Position numbers and translations under genes: made by a program
Part shown: positions 45,516 to 55,074 of the stretch, piece after piece
Layout of the letters: each line of letters opens with the position of its first letter
How positions within the stretch are numbered: the stretch's first letter is position 1
Notes under the pieces: generated by a model
What the model was told of the DNA's origin: nothing
Databases searched by the model: none
The model's input: only the letters and a program-made list of their open reading frames with translations
Source of the DNA: Aquimonas sp044377145
GTDB taxonomy: Bacteria > Pseudomonadota > Gammaproteobacteria > Xanthomonadales > Xanthomonadaceae
Assembly: GCF_044377145.1 (NCBI RefSeq)
Contig: NZ_JBILJQ010000020.1
Location: 1 to 64,000, forward strand
Length of the DNA: 64,000 nt
Reading direction: 5' to 3'

Positions 45516-46730
45516 ATGCCCCAATTCCGCTACAAAGCCCTAAGCCCCGCCGGTGAAGCGCTCGACGGCATCATGGAGGCCGCGTCGGCCGACGAGGTGA
45601 TCGCCAAGCTGCAGGACGCGGGCAACATTCCGCTGAAGGCGCAGCCGGCCGACGAGGCGGCGGGCCGGGGTCTGGGCGCGCTGTTTCAGCGTTCGCCGAT
45701 GGGCGCGACCCAGGTGCTGCAGTTCACCCAGCAACTGGCGACCTTGCTGGGCGCCGGGCAGCCGCTGGACCGCGCGCTGCAGATCCTGCTGGACCTTCCA
45801 GAATCCGAGCAGGCGCGCAAGGTCATTGACCGTGTTCGCGAGGCGGTGCGCGGCGGCACGCCGCTGTCGCAGGCGCTGGAGCATCAACACGGCGTGTTCT
45901 CGCGCTTGTACATCAACATGGTGCGCGCCGGCGAAATCGGCGGCTCGCTCGACGACACGCTGAAGCGTCTCGCTGACTACCTCGAGCGCAGCAAGGCGCT
46001 GAAGGAAAGCGTGATCAACGCGATGATCTATCCGGCCATCCTGATCCTGATGGTGGTTGGCGCGCTGGGCTTGCTGGTGGGCTACGTGGTGCCGCAGTTC
46101 ATGCCGCTGTTCGAGGACATGGGCGCGGAAGTGCCTTGGCTGACCTCGCTGATCATGTGGCTGGGTCTGGTCGTGCAAAGTTGGTGGTGGCTGATACTCG
46201 GCGTGATCGGCGTGGCAGCCTGGATGTTCTCGCGCGCACTGGCCGATCCCGCCAACAAGCTCGCGTTCGACGGCTGGCTGCTGCGCCGTGGCATGTTCGG
46301 TGTGCTTGCTGCCAAGCTCGATACCGCACGCCTGGCACGCACGCTCGCTACCCTGGTGCACAACGGTGTGCCGCTGCTGACTGCCCTGGCAATCGCCCGC
46401 AATGTGCTGTCGAACACGGCGCTGTCGCAGGCGGTGGGCGTGGCCGCCGAGGAGGTGAAGACCGGCGGCGGTCTGTCGGTGGCGCTGGCGCGCAGCAAGT
46501 TGTTTCCGCGTCTGGCCCTGCAGATGATCAGCGTCGGCGAAGAATCGGGCGAGCTGGACACCATGCTGGGCAAGGTCGCCGATACTTTCGATGTCGAAGT
46601 CCGCAATACCGTTGAACGTCTGCTGTCGGCGCTGGTCCCTGTGATCACCGTCCTGATGGCCGTGGCGGTCGCCGTGATCATGATGGCGATCCTGATTCCG
46701 ATCTTTGAACTCACCAACACCGTGGGATGA
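45516..46730 (+). CDS. gspF: Type II secretion inner-membrane protein GspF
   Basis: Platform protein of 404 residues with two homologous T2SSF domains and three membrane segments. Motifs: FRYKALSPAGEALDG at the N-terminus, FTQQLATLLGAGQPLDRALQ near residue 70, and the C-terminal MISVGEESGELDTMLGKVAD. It contacts GspE and the pseudopilins. ATG 45516 is five bases after the inverted repeat. Its stop overlaps the gspG start as ATGA. Confidence 0.95.
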   Translation: MPQFRYKALSPAGEALDGIMEAASADEVIAKLQDAGNIPLKAQPADEAAGRGLGALFQRSPMGATQVLQFTQQLATLLGAGQPLDRALQILLDLPESEQARKVIDRVREAVRGGTPLSQALEHQHGVFSRLYINMVRAGEIGGSLDDTLKRLADYLERSKALKESVINAMIYPAILILMVVGALGLLVGYVVPQFMPLFEDMGAEVPWLTSLIMWLGLVVQSWWWLILGVIGVAAWMFSRALADPANKLAFDGWLLRRGMFGVLAAKLDTARLARTLATLVHNGVPLLTALAIARNVLSNTALSQAVGVAAEEVKTGGGLSVALARSKLFPRLALQMISVGEESGELDTMLGKVADTFDVEVRNTVERLLSALVPVITVLMAVAVAVIMMAILIPIFELTNTVG

Positions 46731-47170
46731 ACTCTATGAATGCCAGCAACGCCCGTCGCCTGCGCAGCCTTCGCCAGACCGGTTTCAGCCTGATCGAAAT
46801 CCTGATCGTGGTGGCCCTGATCGCGGTCATCGCAGGTCTGGTGGCCAACCAGGTCTTCGGTGGGCAGGACCGCGCCAAGGCCTCATTGACCCGCACCCAG
46901 ATCCAGACCCTGACCGGCAAGATCGAGCAGTACCAGCTCGACAATGGCAACCTGCCGAGCAGTCTGTCCGACCTGATCCGTCAGCCCTCCGGCTCCAACA
47001 CGTGGCTGGGACCGTACGCCAAGGACGCCGACATCAAGGACCAGTGGGGTAAGGATTTCCAGTACTCCGCCAGCGGTGAAGGCGATGCGGGCTACAGCCT
47101 CGTCAGCCTCGGCAAGGACGGCAAGCCTGGCGGCGACAGCGTCAATCGCGACATCAAGAACACCGACTGA
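46727..47170 (+). CDS. gspG: Major type II pseudopilin GspG
   Basis: Main pseudopilus subunit. Prepilin motif RQTG|FSLIEILIVVALIAVI with Glu at +5, followed by the conserved GspG body (KIEQYQLDNGNLPSSLSDLI, DQWGKDFQYSA) and a C-terminal SLGKDGKPGGDSVNRDI, where calcium binds in this family. Peptidase PilD/GspO is not in the window. ATG 46727 overlaps gspF; ATG 46736 is also possible. Confidence 0.95.
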   Translation: MNSMNASNARRLRSLRQTGFSLIEILIVVALIAVIAGLVANQVFGGQDRAKASLTRTQIQTLTGKIEQYQLDNGNLPSSLSDLIRQPSGSNTWLGPYAKDADIKDQWGKDFQYSASGEGDAGYSLVSLGKDGKPGGDSVNRDIKNTD

Positions 47171-47209
47171 GCATGTGCACGCGCACTGGCGAAGGAGCAG
47201 CCTGACACC

Positions 47210-47656
47210 ATGCGCATGCGCGGGTTCACCCTGATCGAGATACTGGTGGTGGTCGCGCTGATGGGCATCGCCATGGCCGTCGTCGCCGGTGCGATGGGGA
47301 TGGGCCTTGCCGGCCAGCAGATCCGTGGCGCCAGTCGTGATCTGGTCGCCGCGCTCCGCTACACGCGTGGCCAGGCGATCGTGAAGCGCGAAGAACAGGT
47401 CTTGATGTTGAACGTCGACGACAAGTCCTACCGCGCGGCAGGGCGGCCGACCCAGACCCTGCCCGACCAGCTCGTTCTCGCGATTGAAACCGCGCAGCAG
47501 GAGCAGATCAGTCGTGGCGAAGCAGGTATCCGTTTCTTCCCCGATGGCTCATCCACCGGCGGCAACATCGAGCTGGCGCGCGGCGAGACCGTCTGGCGCA
47601 TCGACATCAACTGGCTGACCGGCGAGGTCACTCTGCGTGAACCCGGCAAGCGCTAA
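47210..47656 (+). CDS. gspH: Minor pseudopilin GspH
   Basis: A 148-residue minor pseudopilin. A very short leader (MRMRG) precedes FTLIEILVVVALMGIAMAV with Glu5; the C-terminal globular part matches GspH/FimT (LVAALRYTRGQAIVKREEQV, IRFFPDGSSTGG). It is thought to link the tip complex (GspI-J-K) to the GspG fibre. Confidence 0.92.
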   Translation: MRMRGFTLIEILVVVALMGIAMAVVAGAMGMGLAGQQIRGASRDLVAALRYTRGQAIVKREEQVLMLNVDDKSYRAAGRPTQTLPDQLVLAIETAQQEQISRGEAGIRFFPDGSSTGGNIELARGETVWRIDINWLTGEVTLREPGKR

Positions 47657-48083
47657 GCCACCAATGCAACGGGGCTTCACCTTGATCGAGGTGGTGCTTG
47701 CGCTGGCCATCTTCGCGGTGGCGATCGGCCTGTGCATGCAGATCGCCACCAGCGCGCTCAAGCAGACCCGGGTCGCTGCCGAGCAAACCCATGCCGCCCT
47801 GCTCGCCCAGTCGTTGCTGGACACCAGCGGCGTCGGCGAGCGCCTGCAGCCCGGCCGCACCAGCGGCAGGCTGGACGGCGACTATCGCTGGGAACTAGAT
47901 GTCAGCCCGTATGAAGCGGATCTGCAGACTGACAGTCCGCTGACGCCCGGCATGCTGGCGGTGCAGCTGTATCGACTTGAGCTGACTCTCAGCTGGGCAG
48001 TGGGCTCGAAGCGACGCGACATGAAGTTCTCGACCCTGCGCGCGATGACGCCGGATCCGAACGTACCGATGAGCTCGCCATGA
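47637..48083 (+). CDS. gspI: Minor pseudopilin GspI
   Basis: Tip pseudopilin with the cleavage motif QRG|FTLIEVVLALAIFAVAI and the T2SS GspI C-terminal domain. Two starts are possible: GTG 47637, which overlaps gspH by 20 bases and has GAGG nine bases upstream, or ATG 47664, which leaves a 4-residue leader. Both give the same mature protein. Its stop overlaps gspJ as ATGA. Confidence 0.9.
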   Translation: MNPASAKPPMQRGFTLIEVVLALAIFAVAIGLCMQIATSALKQTRVAAEQTHAALLAQSLLDTSGVGERLQPGRTSGRLDGDYRWELDVSPYEADLQTDSPLTPGMLAVQLYRLELTLSWAVGSKRRDMKFSTLRAMTPDPNVPMSSP

Positions 48084-48796
48084 GCCGGGCACGCAGCCGC
48101 GGTTTCACCCTGATCGAGATTCTGGTGGCGGTCTCGCTGCTGGCCTTGATGGTATTGGGCGCGATGGCGGCCTTGTCGACCAGCGTGCGCGCTGTGCGCA
48201 GCGGCGAAGCGCTGGTCACGCGCACCGACAGCGTGCGCATCGCCCAGCAGTTTCTGCGGCAGCAACTTTCACAGGCGATGGCCCTGCCTTTTGAGCGCAG
48301 CGACGACCTCGGCATGGTCTATGTATTCGAGGGTGACGACACCCAGATGAAATTCGTGGCGCCCATGCCGGGTCATCTCGCGCGTGGCGGTCCGCACGTG
48401 CAGATCATCTCGATCAGCCGCAGCGCCAAGGGCCAACGGATCGAGTTCAGTCATGCCTTGCTCAACGGTTATGACAGCGATTCCGGCAGCGCTGGCGAGC
48501 GTCCTCCGGTGCTGGTGCTCGATGGGCTCGCGAGTGCGCGCTTCGAGTACCGCACCGTCGATGAGAACGGAGAAGCCACCGACTGGCTGCGCGAGTGGGA
48601 CAACCCGCAGTTCCTGCCGATGATGGTGCGCCTGGTTGCTGAGTTTCCGCGGGATCGTCCGCAGCGCTGGGCCGAGCTTGAGATCCCGGTAATGGCGGGA
48701 TCCACGGGTGTGGTGGGAGGCTTCTACAACGGCCAGCCGAGCCGACGCCCGCGTAGCGACCGCGAAAGCGACTCACCGCAGAAGCCAACGCAATGA
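48080..48796 (+). CDS. gspJ: Minor pseudopilin GspJ
   Basis: A 238-residue tip pseudopilin. Leader MSRARSRG then FTLIEILVAVSLLALMVLGA; the body has RIAQQFLRQQLSQAMALPF and ASARFEYRTVDENGEATDW, typical of GspJ. The C-terminal ~30 residues are polar and may be disordered. It overlaps both neighbours by four bases. Confidence 0.92.
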   Translation: MSRARSRGFTLIEILVAVSLLALMVLGAMAALSTSVRAVRSGEALVTRTDSVRIAQQFLRQQLSQAMALPFERSDDLGMVYVFEGDDTQMKFVAPMPGHLARGGPHVQIISISRSAKGQRIEFSHALLNGYDSDSGSAGERPPVLVLDGLASARFEYRTVDENGEATDWLREWDNPQFLPMMVRLVAEFPRDRPQRWAELEIPVMAGSTGVVGGFYNGQPSRRPRSDRESDSPQKPTQ

Positions 48797-49704
48797 GCGC
48801 CGCCGGATTTCAGCTGGGCCGCGGTTCCAGAGGTGTGGCTCTGGTGTTCGTGCTGTGGATGCTGGCGCTGCTGACCCTGTTGCTGGGGAGCTTCGCCCTG
48901 ATTTCGCGCACCGAAGCGCTGCAGGCGCGCCATTTGCTGGACACCACCCAAGCCCGCTATGCCGCCGAAGCTGGCATCAATCAGGCCGCCTGGGCCTTGT
49001 CGCTGCCGGATCCGACCTTGCGCTGGATCCCCGATGGGCGACCCTATGCGACCCGATTTGGCGATGCCGAGATCGAGATCCGGGTGACGGATGAGTCCGG
49101 TCTGATCGATCTGAATGCAGCCGAGGCGCAGACTTTCACGAACCTGTTCGTGGGCGCGGGCCTGGACACGATGCAGGCGACAGCGATTGCCGAGGCGATC
49201 ATTGACTGGCGCGATGGCGATGATCTGCGTATGCCCAATGGCGCCGAAGACAGCGACTATGCGGCCGAGGGATTCGCCTACGGTGCCAAGGACGCACCCT
49301 TCGACATCCCTGCCGAGCTGCAGCAAGTGATGGGGGTGTCCTACGAGCTGTACCAGCGTGTGGCGCCCGCCCTCACGGTCTACTCGGGCCAAGCGGTGCC
49401 CAACCTTGCGTTCGCACCGATCGAAGTCATACGCAGCATGGCGAACATCAATCAGGAAGTCGCAGACACCATCCTCCAGCTGCGTTATGCATGGAGGCCA
49501 GGCCTGGGCACGCCATCGCCCGCCTTGCCCGATGGCACCCCGCTCGTGGCGGAGGGGGGCACCGGGACGTATAGTATTGAAAGCCGCGCGACTCTCCCGA
49601 ATGGCGCCTGGACGGAACTTCGGGTGACTCTTCGACTCGGAGGTTCTGGCATATCGGGCCGGGCATTCAGCGTGCTTCGTTGGCAGGATGGCACCGCGCT
49701 CTGA
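48793..49704 (+). CDS. gspK: Minor pseudopilin GspK
   Basis: Large tip pseudopilin of 303 residues. Cleavage after SRG before VALVFVLWMLALLTLLLGSF; as in other GspK proteins, the residue at +5 is not glutamate. The body contains the GspK pattern YAAEAGINQAAWAL, ESGLIDLNAAEAQTF, AIIDWRDGDDL and a helical domain. It forms the GspI-J-K tip. Confidence 0.92.
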   Translation: MSAAGFQLGRGSRGVALVFVLWMLALLTLLLGSFALISRTEALQARHLLDTTQARYAAEAGINQAAWALSLPDPTLRWIPDGRPYATRFGDAEIEIRVTDESGLIDLNAAEAQTFTNLFVGAGLDTMQATAIAEAIIDWRDGDDLRMPNGAEDSDYAAEGFAYGAKDAPFDIPAELQQVMGVSYELYQRVAPALTVYSGQAVPNLAFAPIEVIRSMANINQEVADTILQLRYAWRPGLGTPSPALPDGTPLVAEGGTGTYSIESRATLPNGAWTELRVTLRLGGSGISGRAFSVLRWQDGTAL

Positions 49705-49745
49705 GGCCGAAACTCCTTCCGTTCACTCCTACCTGAAGCTGGCGC

Positions 49746-50873
49746 ATGACACTGGCGGACGCCCTCAATCCAGTGCTGGCGCGACTGCGGTCGCGTTTCG
49801 CACAGACCCCGTTGCCGCGCTTCTGGCGTTGGTGGACGGGCGAACTGCTGTCCTTCCTTCCGCTGCGCTGGCGCGAAGTGCTGACAGTCGAAGATGCATG
49901 CGTGGTACTGCAGGCCGATGGCGAGAATTTTGCCGTCAGCGCCGAGCGCGGCGGCCTGCGCCGGCCACTCATGCTGCTCGCTGCAGGTGAACGTGAAGAG
50001 TGGGCGCAGTTGCTTGAGCGTGGGCTGGATGACTCGCGCCGCGGTCAGCGCCGGGTGCTGATGCTGCCCGCTTCACGCCTGCTGCGACGGACGCTCAGCC
50101 TGCCGGCCGCAGCGCTCGAGAATCTCGATGCGGTGCTTGGCTTCGAGCTCGACCGGCAAACGCCATTCAAGGCCGATCAGGTCTACTTCGATAGCCGTAT
50201 CCTGCGCCAGGACCCTGGTGCCAAACAGGTTCAGGTTGAGCTGCTGGTGGTGCCGAAACCGGTGCTCGACACCGAATTGAACCAGTTGGGCTCGATTGCG
50301 GCGGGGCTGTCGGCGGTCGACGTAGTGGATACGCACGGATCCCGCCTGGGCGTGAACCTGCTTCCGCCGAGCGCGCGGGCCAGCATGCCGCGTGCGCATC
50401 CGATCATTCAGTCCAGCCTGTTCGCGGTCAGCGTGTTGCTGGTGCTGTTCGGCATGGGTCAGGTGACAGAGAATCGGCTCGGCGCAGTAGCATCCATGCA
50501 GGCTGAAGTGGAGGTGCAGCGCGAGAACGCGCGGGTCGTGGTCGCGCTGCGCAAGCAGCTGGAAGACGCTGCCGCCGCCGCCAATTTTCTCGCCGTGCAA
50601 AAGCAGACCCAAGCCTCCATGCTGCAGCTGCTGAGCGAGATCACCCGCACCCTGCCGGATGACACTTTCCTCGAACGCCTGTCGGTCAGCGACAATCAGG
50701 TCAGCATCACCGGATTCAGCGCCCAGGCGACCCGCCTGGTCGGATTTCTGCAGGAGTCGCCACTGTTGCGCGACGCTGCGCTCAACGGATCGATCCAGCC
50801 GGATCCGCGGGTGGCGCGTGATCGCGTCACCATCACGGTGAACTACGGCCCCCCGGCCGAGGTGAAGCCGTGA
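49746..50873 (+). CDS. gspL: Type II secretion protein GspL (XpsL-like)
   Basis: Bitopic inner-membrane protein of 375 residues. The cytoplasmic actin-like half (about residues 40-210, with RRVLMLPASRLLRRTLSLP) binds GspE, one membrane segment lies near residue 225 (SLFAVSVLLVLFGMGQV), and the periplasmic PilN-like domain ends with RDRVTITVNYG. The Xanthomonas-type GspL resembles PilM-PilN fused; that match is from family knowledge. Confidence 0.88.
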   Translation: MTLADALNPVLARLRSRFAQTPLPRFWRWWTGELLSFLPLRWREVLTVEDACVVLQADGENFAVSAERGGLRRPLMLLAAGEREEWAQLLERGLDDSRRGQRRVLMLPASRLLRRTLSLPAAALENLDAVLGFELDRQTPFKADQVYFDSRILRQDPGAKQVQVELLVVPKPVLDTELNQLGSIAAGLSAVDVVDTHGSRLGVNLLPPSARASMPRAHPIIQSSLFAVSVLLVLFGMGQVTENRLGAVASMQAEVEVQRENARVVVALRKQLEDAAAAANFLAVQKQTQASMLQLLSEITRTLPDDTFLERLSVSDNQVSITGFSAQATRLVGFLQESPLLRDAALNGSIQPDPRVARDRVTITVNYGPPAEVKP

Positions 50874-51469
50874 GTGCTCTGGTGAATCCCAAGCACAGCC
50901 GCGGGCTCGCGCTGGGGCTGCTCGCGGCGCTGCTGCTGCTGTTGTATCTGCTGTTCGTGCACTGGTGGTTTGTCGAGCCGCTGCTGGCCGCGCGCGCCGA
51001 TTTCATCGAGGAGCGTTCGCAGGAGCAGCGCATGCGCGCGAATGCCGCGCAGCGTCCCGAGATCGAGGCTCGGCTGGCCGAAGTGCGTGCGTTCGAATCC
51101 AACAACCCGGGCTTTCTGACCGACCCCACCTTCGATCTTGCTGCGCCGGCGTTGATCATGCGCATTCAAAGCTTGATCGAGCGTCAGGGCCAGCCCGAGC
51201 GTTGTCTGGTCATCAACAGTCAACCGATGCGAGGGCGCGAGGCCGAGGCCTTCGAACGCGTGACGGTGCAGGTCCGCCTGCGCTGTGAGCTGGAGCACCT
51301 GTACCCGATCATCCATGAGCTCGAAAGCGGCAGTCCACAGCTGTTCCTGAGCGAGCTCAATATCGTCGCTCGCCGAACCCCGTCGGAGCCGGGCGGTGAG
51401 GTGTTCGTTGGCTACGTGGATGTCTCGTTCAACGTGCACGGCTATCTGCGTCCGCAGGGAGGAAGCTGA
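50870..51469 (+). CDS. gspM: Type II secretion protein GspM (XpsM-like)
   Basis: A 199-residue bitopic protein: one N-terminal membrane segment (LGLLAALLLLLYLLFVHWWF), a coiled-coil linker and a periplasmic ferredoxin-like domain. It stabilises GspL and contacts GspE in the Xps system. GTG 50870 overlaps the gspL stop (GTGA), and its own stop overlaps the next start (TGATG). Confidence 0.88.
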   Translation: MSALVNPKHSRGLALGLLAALLLLLYLLFVHWWFVEPLLAARADFIEERSQEQRMRANAAQRPEIEARLAEVRAFESNNPGFLTDPTFDLAAPALIMRIQSLIERQGQPERCLVINSQPMRGREAEAFERVTVQVRLRCELEHLYPIIHELESGSPQLFLSELNIVARRTPSEPGGEVFVGYVDVSFNVHGYLRPQGGS

Positions 51470-52170
51470 TGGCGAGTCGATCGCAGATTCTTATGACAGC
51501 AGGCCTCGCTGCCTTGGCCGCATGGAGCGGCCTGTTCGCCTTGGCGGCCGTCACTGGCCTCGGTGGCCGGCACAGCGTGCTCGGCGACGATCCTTCGCTG
51601 GTGCCCGAGCTGCCGCAGATCAATCTGGAGCAGGCGGTCAGCCGGCTTGAAGGGCAGGGCAGCTACGCCGGCATCGGCGACCGGCCCTTGTTCAACCACG
51701 ACCGTCGCCCGTTGCCACCGGTGCAGTCGGCGGATTCCTCGGGTGTTGTCCCACCTCCTGCGCCCACCGCAATGGACGCCGTTCTGACCAGCGTGATTCT
51801 GGGCGGTGAGCGAAAGATCGCCATCGTGTTCCACGCCGCCAGCAACACCAGCCAGTCCGTTGCCGTCGGGGCGGAGCTGAAGGCCGAACTGGCCGGCTGG
51901 CGCTTGACGGACCTGCAGCCACGGATGGCGGTGTTCGAAGGGCCGGGCGGCAGCAAGTCGCTCGAACTTCGCGTGTTCGACGGTGCCGGCGGTCAGCCCC
52001 CCACGGCGATCGCCGAGCCGATGCCTGCTCCCGATGCTGCTCCAGCCGTGGGTGCCGATGGACAGCCCGTGGCGGTGGACAGCCCCGAGGCCCGCGCCGA
52101 ATTGATCCGGCGCCGAATCGAGGAGCGTCGCCGCCAGATGCGCGAGGAGTCCGAACGTGCCCGCCAGTAA
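51469..52170 (+). CDS. gspN: Type II secretion protein GspN (XpsN-like, GspC role)
   Basis: A 233-residue protein with an N-terminal membrane segment and a periplasmic domain resembling the HR domain of GspC (RPLFNHDRRPLPP, DAVLTSVILGGERKIAIVF). In Xanthomonas the N protein takes the place of GspC and connects the L-M platform to the secretin D. The C-terminal ~40 residues are charged (RRRIEERRRQMREESER). There is no separate gspC in the operon. Confidence 0.85.
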   Translation: MASRSQILMTAGLAALAAWSGLFALAAVTGLGGRHSVLGDDPSLVPELPQINLEQAVSRLEGQGSYAGIGDRPLFNHDRRPLPPVQSADSSGVVPPPAPTAMDAVLTSVILGGERKIAIVFHAASNTSQSVAVGAELKAELAGWRLTDLQPRMAVFEGPGGSKSLELRVFDGAGGQPPTAIAEPMPAPDAAPAVGADGQPVAVDSPEARAELIRRRIEERRRQMREESERARQ

Positions 52171-52282
52171 CTACCAGGAATCGAACCCAATGCGGGAACC
52201 TTTGACCAGTGATGGTGCTCTTGTGCCGTCCCTACGCCCGGAGTGTGTCGCTCGCGGCGCCTTCGCATCAGGAGCATCCAGC

Positions 52283-54532
52283 GTGACCCAACGCGTACTC
52301 GGCCTGCTCGCACTTGCGAGCCTAGTCTTCGCCAGCGGCTGCGCCACCACCGGAGGGTCGCCCAGCTATCCGCCGCTCGTCAGCCAGTCCGATCGCATGG
52401 CCCAACAGCCAGCGACAACTGCGCCACTGCCAGCCGGGCTGAACGATAGTTCGACGGCATCCGCTGACACGGACGCAGATGCAGACACGGGCAGCGACAC
52501 TCGCCTCGGCACCGGCAGCTTCATCAACCGCGACCTCGCAGGGCGAGGCCCAGCCGGGGCCGGCGCCACTGGTGAAGTGACCTTCAACTTCGAAGGCGAG
52601 TCTCTGCACGCTGTAGTCAAGGCGATCCTCGGTGACTTCCTGCAGGAGAACTACGTCATCGCTCCGGGCGTGCAGGGCACGGTGACCTTCTCTACGGCAA
52701 AGCCACTGCGTGGCGACCAGGCCCTGTCCATACTGGAAATGCTGCTGCGGTGGAACAATGCGACTGCGGTATGGCAGGACGGACGCTATACGATCCTGCC
52801 TGTCGCACAGGCTGTGCCAGGCAATCTGACCCCGCGTGCTGGCGCCGCTGGCGGCGCACGTGGCTACGAAGTTCGTGTGGTGCCCTTGCAGTACATCGCT
52901 GCGGTAGAGATGGAAAAGCTGATCAAGCCCTACGCCAAACCGGAGGGCATTCTCAGCGTCGACCCGGCTCGCAACATGATCGTGCTTGCCGGCACCTCGG
53001 CTGAGCTCGCCAATTACATCCAGACTATCGAGATCTTCGATGTCGACTGGTTGGCCGGGATGTCGGTCGGCACCTTCCGGCTGGAGCAGGCCGAGGCGCA
53101 GAAGGTCGTCGGAGAGCTTGAGAAAGTGTTCGGTGAGGGCTCCGGCACGCCGTTGGCGGGCATGTTCCGTTTCATCGCGCTGGAAGGCGTCAACTCGATC
53201 ATCGTGATCACCCCGCAGCCTCGATATCTCGATCAAGCCAAAGAGTGGATCGAGCGTCTGGACGAGGGCGGCAGCCAGTCGGGTTCGCGCCTGTACGTCT
53301 ACGACGTGAAAAACGTCAAGGCCACGGACCTCGCTGGAACTCTGGGCGAGATCTTTGGCGGGCAAGCGCGTCAGAGTGCATCCGCGCAGGGCGGCTCGGT
53401 TGCTCCAGGTTTGGAGCCGGTGCGCGCCAGCACGCTGGGCCGTGGCGAACAGCCGCGATTCGACAACAACGCTGAGCCGGCACCTGCCGATACCGGCGCC
53501 GCCGCAACCTCGTTCAGTGGCGGCCCGGCATCGGAAGGCGGCGGCGGCTTGCCTTCCGGGCCGGTCGTCGACGCGGCAGGTGGGATTGCGCTGGGCTCCG
53601 AAGAGAATGTGCGTGTGTCTGCGATCGAGGAAAACAACCAGCTTCTGGTCAAAGCGACCAGCCAGCAGTGGGAGTCGATCCGGCGCGTGATCGAGCGGCT
53701 CGACCAGATCCCTCTTCAGGTGCATATCGAAGCGCGGGTGGTGGATGTCACCTTGAACGATGAGCTCAACTATGGCGTCAACTGGTTTGTGGAGAACGCC
53801 ATCACTACTGATGGCGGTTTGCGCGGCATCGCAACCACCCGCAACAGTTTCAGCTCTCAGCGGGCCTCCATCGTCGACGGCGCCAGCAACTGGAATTTCA
53901 TCGCCGGTCGTAGCATCCAGGGCATCATGGATTTACTCGACAGTGTGACCCGCACCGAGGTCTTGTCGGCGCCGTCAGTGATGGTGCTGAACAACAAGAG
54001 CGCTACCGTCAATGTCGGCGTCCAGATCCCGATCCAGAGCGTATCCATCGGGGGGCTTCCTGGCGCGGGTGTGGGCACGGGTACGACGCAGAACTCGTTC
54101 ACCCAGTTCCTGCAGACGGGCGTCACCCTCACGGTCACCCCTCGCGTGAATCCCGGCGGTTTGGTGTTCATGGAGATCGAGCAGGAAGACAGCAGCCCGG
54201 GCGCCGCGCCCGCGGGTACTAACCCGCCGATCAACAACAAGACCCTCAGCACCGAAGTGGCCGTGCAATCGGGCGAGACCCTGATTCTCGGAGGGCTGAT
54301 CAAGCAGACCGACCGTAACGGCAAAACCGGTCTCCCCTTCATCAGCCGGATACCGGTCTTCGGAGCTCTGTTCGGCCAGCACACCACCGGGTCGGATAGG
54401 CAAGAGCTGATCGTGCTGATTACTCCTCGGGTCGTCAGCAACCCGGGCGAGGCGCGCCGCATCACCGATGAGTACCTTCGCCAGTTCCGCGGCATCGAGC
54501 CGCTTCGCCCCGTACCAGCAGAAACTGAATAA
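52283..54532 (+). CDS. gspD: Type II secretion secretin GspD (XpsD-like)
   Basis: Outer-membrane channel of 749 residues. The start is GTG 52283, because AGGAG lies eight bases upstream and it begins an exact lipoprotein signal (GLLALASLVFASGC); the open frame before it has no signal peptide. The N0-N3 domains follow (VTFNFEGESLHAVVKAILGD), then a Gly/Ser/Ala-rich insert in N3 and the secretin domain (VLSAPSVMVLNNKSATVNVG, VAVQSGETLILGGLIKQTD). A lipoprotein secretin is also seen in XpsD. Last gene of the operon. Confidence 0.94.
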   Translation: MTQRVLGLLALASLVFASGCATTGGSPSYPPLVSQSDRMAQQPATTAPLPAGLNDSSTASADTDADADTGSDTRLGTGSFINRDLAGRGPAGAGATGEVTFNFEGESLHAVVKAILGDFLQENYVIAPGVQGTVTFSTAKPLRGDQALSILEMLLRWNNATAVWQDGRYTILPVAQAVPGNLTPRAGAAGGARGYEVRVVPLQYIAAVEMEKLIKPYAKPEGILSVDPARNMIVLAGTSAELANYIQTIEIFDVDWLAGMSVGTFRLEQAEAQKVVGELEKVFGEGSGTPLAGMFRFIALEGVNSIIVITPQPRYLDQAKEWIERLDEGGSQSGSRLYVYDVKNVKATDLAGTLGEIFGGQARQSASAQGGSVAPGLEPVRASTLGRGEQPRFDNNAEPAPADTGAAATSFSGGPASEGGGGLPSGPVVDAAGGIALGSEENVRVSAIEENNQLLVKATSQQWESIRRVIERLDQIPLQVHIEARVVDVTLNDELNYGVNWFVENAITTDGGLRGIATTRNSFSSQRASIVDGASNWNFIAGRSIQGIMDLLDSVTRTEVLSAPSVMVLNNKSATVNVGVQIPIQSVSIGGLPGAGVGTGTTQNSFTQFLQTGVTLTVTPRVNPGGLVFMEIEQEDSSPGAAPAGTNPPINNKTLSTEVAVQSGETLILGGLIKQTDRNGKTGLPFISRIPVFGALFGQHTTGSDRQELIVLITPRVVSNPGEARRITDEYLRQFRGIEPLRPVPAETE

Positions 54533-54542
54533 AGGAATGCCC

Positions 54543-55025
54543 ATGCACACGATGATCGACGAAACCCGGCGACCGAAGCCGCACTTGCTGCGGACACTGG
54601 CCTGGCTGGCTTGGGCTGCCATCCTGTCCGTCGCCCTGCTGGGCTGCAAAACTCAGGGTGATGTCAGGTCGGGCGCAGCTGGCTCAGCCAAGGACGTCGA
54701 AGACTCGACGAGCCTGGAGGCGCGCGCGAAAGCACGCTGGGACCACCTGATCCTGCGCGAGGCCGAGCAATCCTGGGACTACCTCAGCCCTGGCTTTCGG
54801 GCCATCACCGACCGCGAGAAGTACATCGATGACATGCGCAACCGACCGATCCGCTGGTTGTCCGCTGCGGTCGACAGGAAGGAGTGCGCGGACGAGCAGA
54901 CCTGCGACGTGGTCATCCGCCTTGACATCGAAGTGGTCGTTCCCGGCGCCGGCGCGGTTGTCACGGCAACCTGGGTCCGTGAGAAGTGGCTGATGATTGA
55001 GGGGGCGTGGTACCATGTCCCGTGA
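54543..55025 (+). CDS. Small lipoprotein, function unknown
   Basis: A 160-residue protein starting 10 bases after gspD. The N-terminus carries a basic region and a lipobox (AAILSVALLGC). The mature part (EARAKARWDHLILREAEQSW, SPGFRAITDREKYIDDMRN, WLMIEGAWYHVP) looks like an NTF2-like alpha+beta fold. ATG 54543 is preferred because AAAGGA is six bases upstream; ATG 54537 is possible. The spacing suggests co-transcription with the secretion operon, so it might assist secretion, but nothing proves this. Confidence 0.72.
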   Translation: MHTMIDETRRPKPHLLRTLAWLAWAAILSVALLGCKTQGDVRSGAAGSAKDVEDSTSLEARAKARWDHLILREAEQSWDYLSPGFRAITDREKYIDDMRNRPIRWLSAAVDRKECADEQTCDVVIRLDIEVVVPGAGAVVTATWVREKWLMIEGAWYHVP

Positions 55026-55030
55026 CGTTC

Positions 55031-55074
55031 GAGGAAAGCGCTTGCCATCACCGATGGCATCAAGTACTTTCCTC
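55031..55074 (+). terminator. Long stem-loop after the lipoprotein gene
   Basis: GAGGAAAG pairs with CTTTCCTC as an outer stem, and CTTGCCATC pairs with GATGGC plus CAAG as an inner stem, in 44 bases. It begins six bases after the stop. No T run follows, so it may be a processing or stabilising structure rather than an intrinsic terminator. Confidence 0.5.
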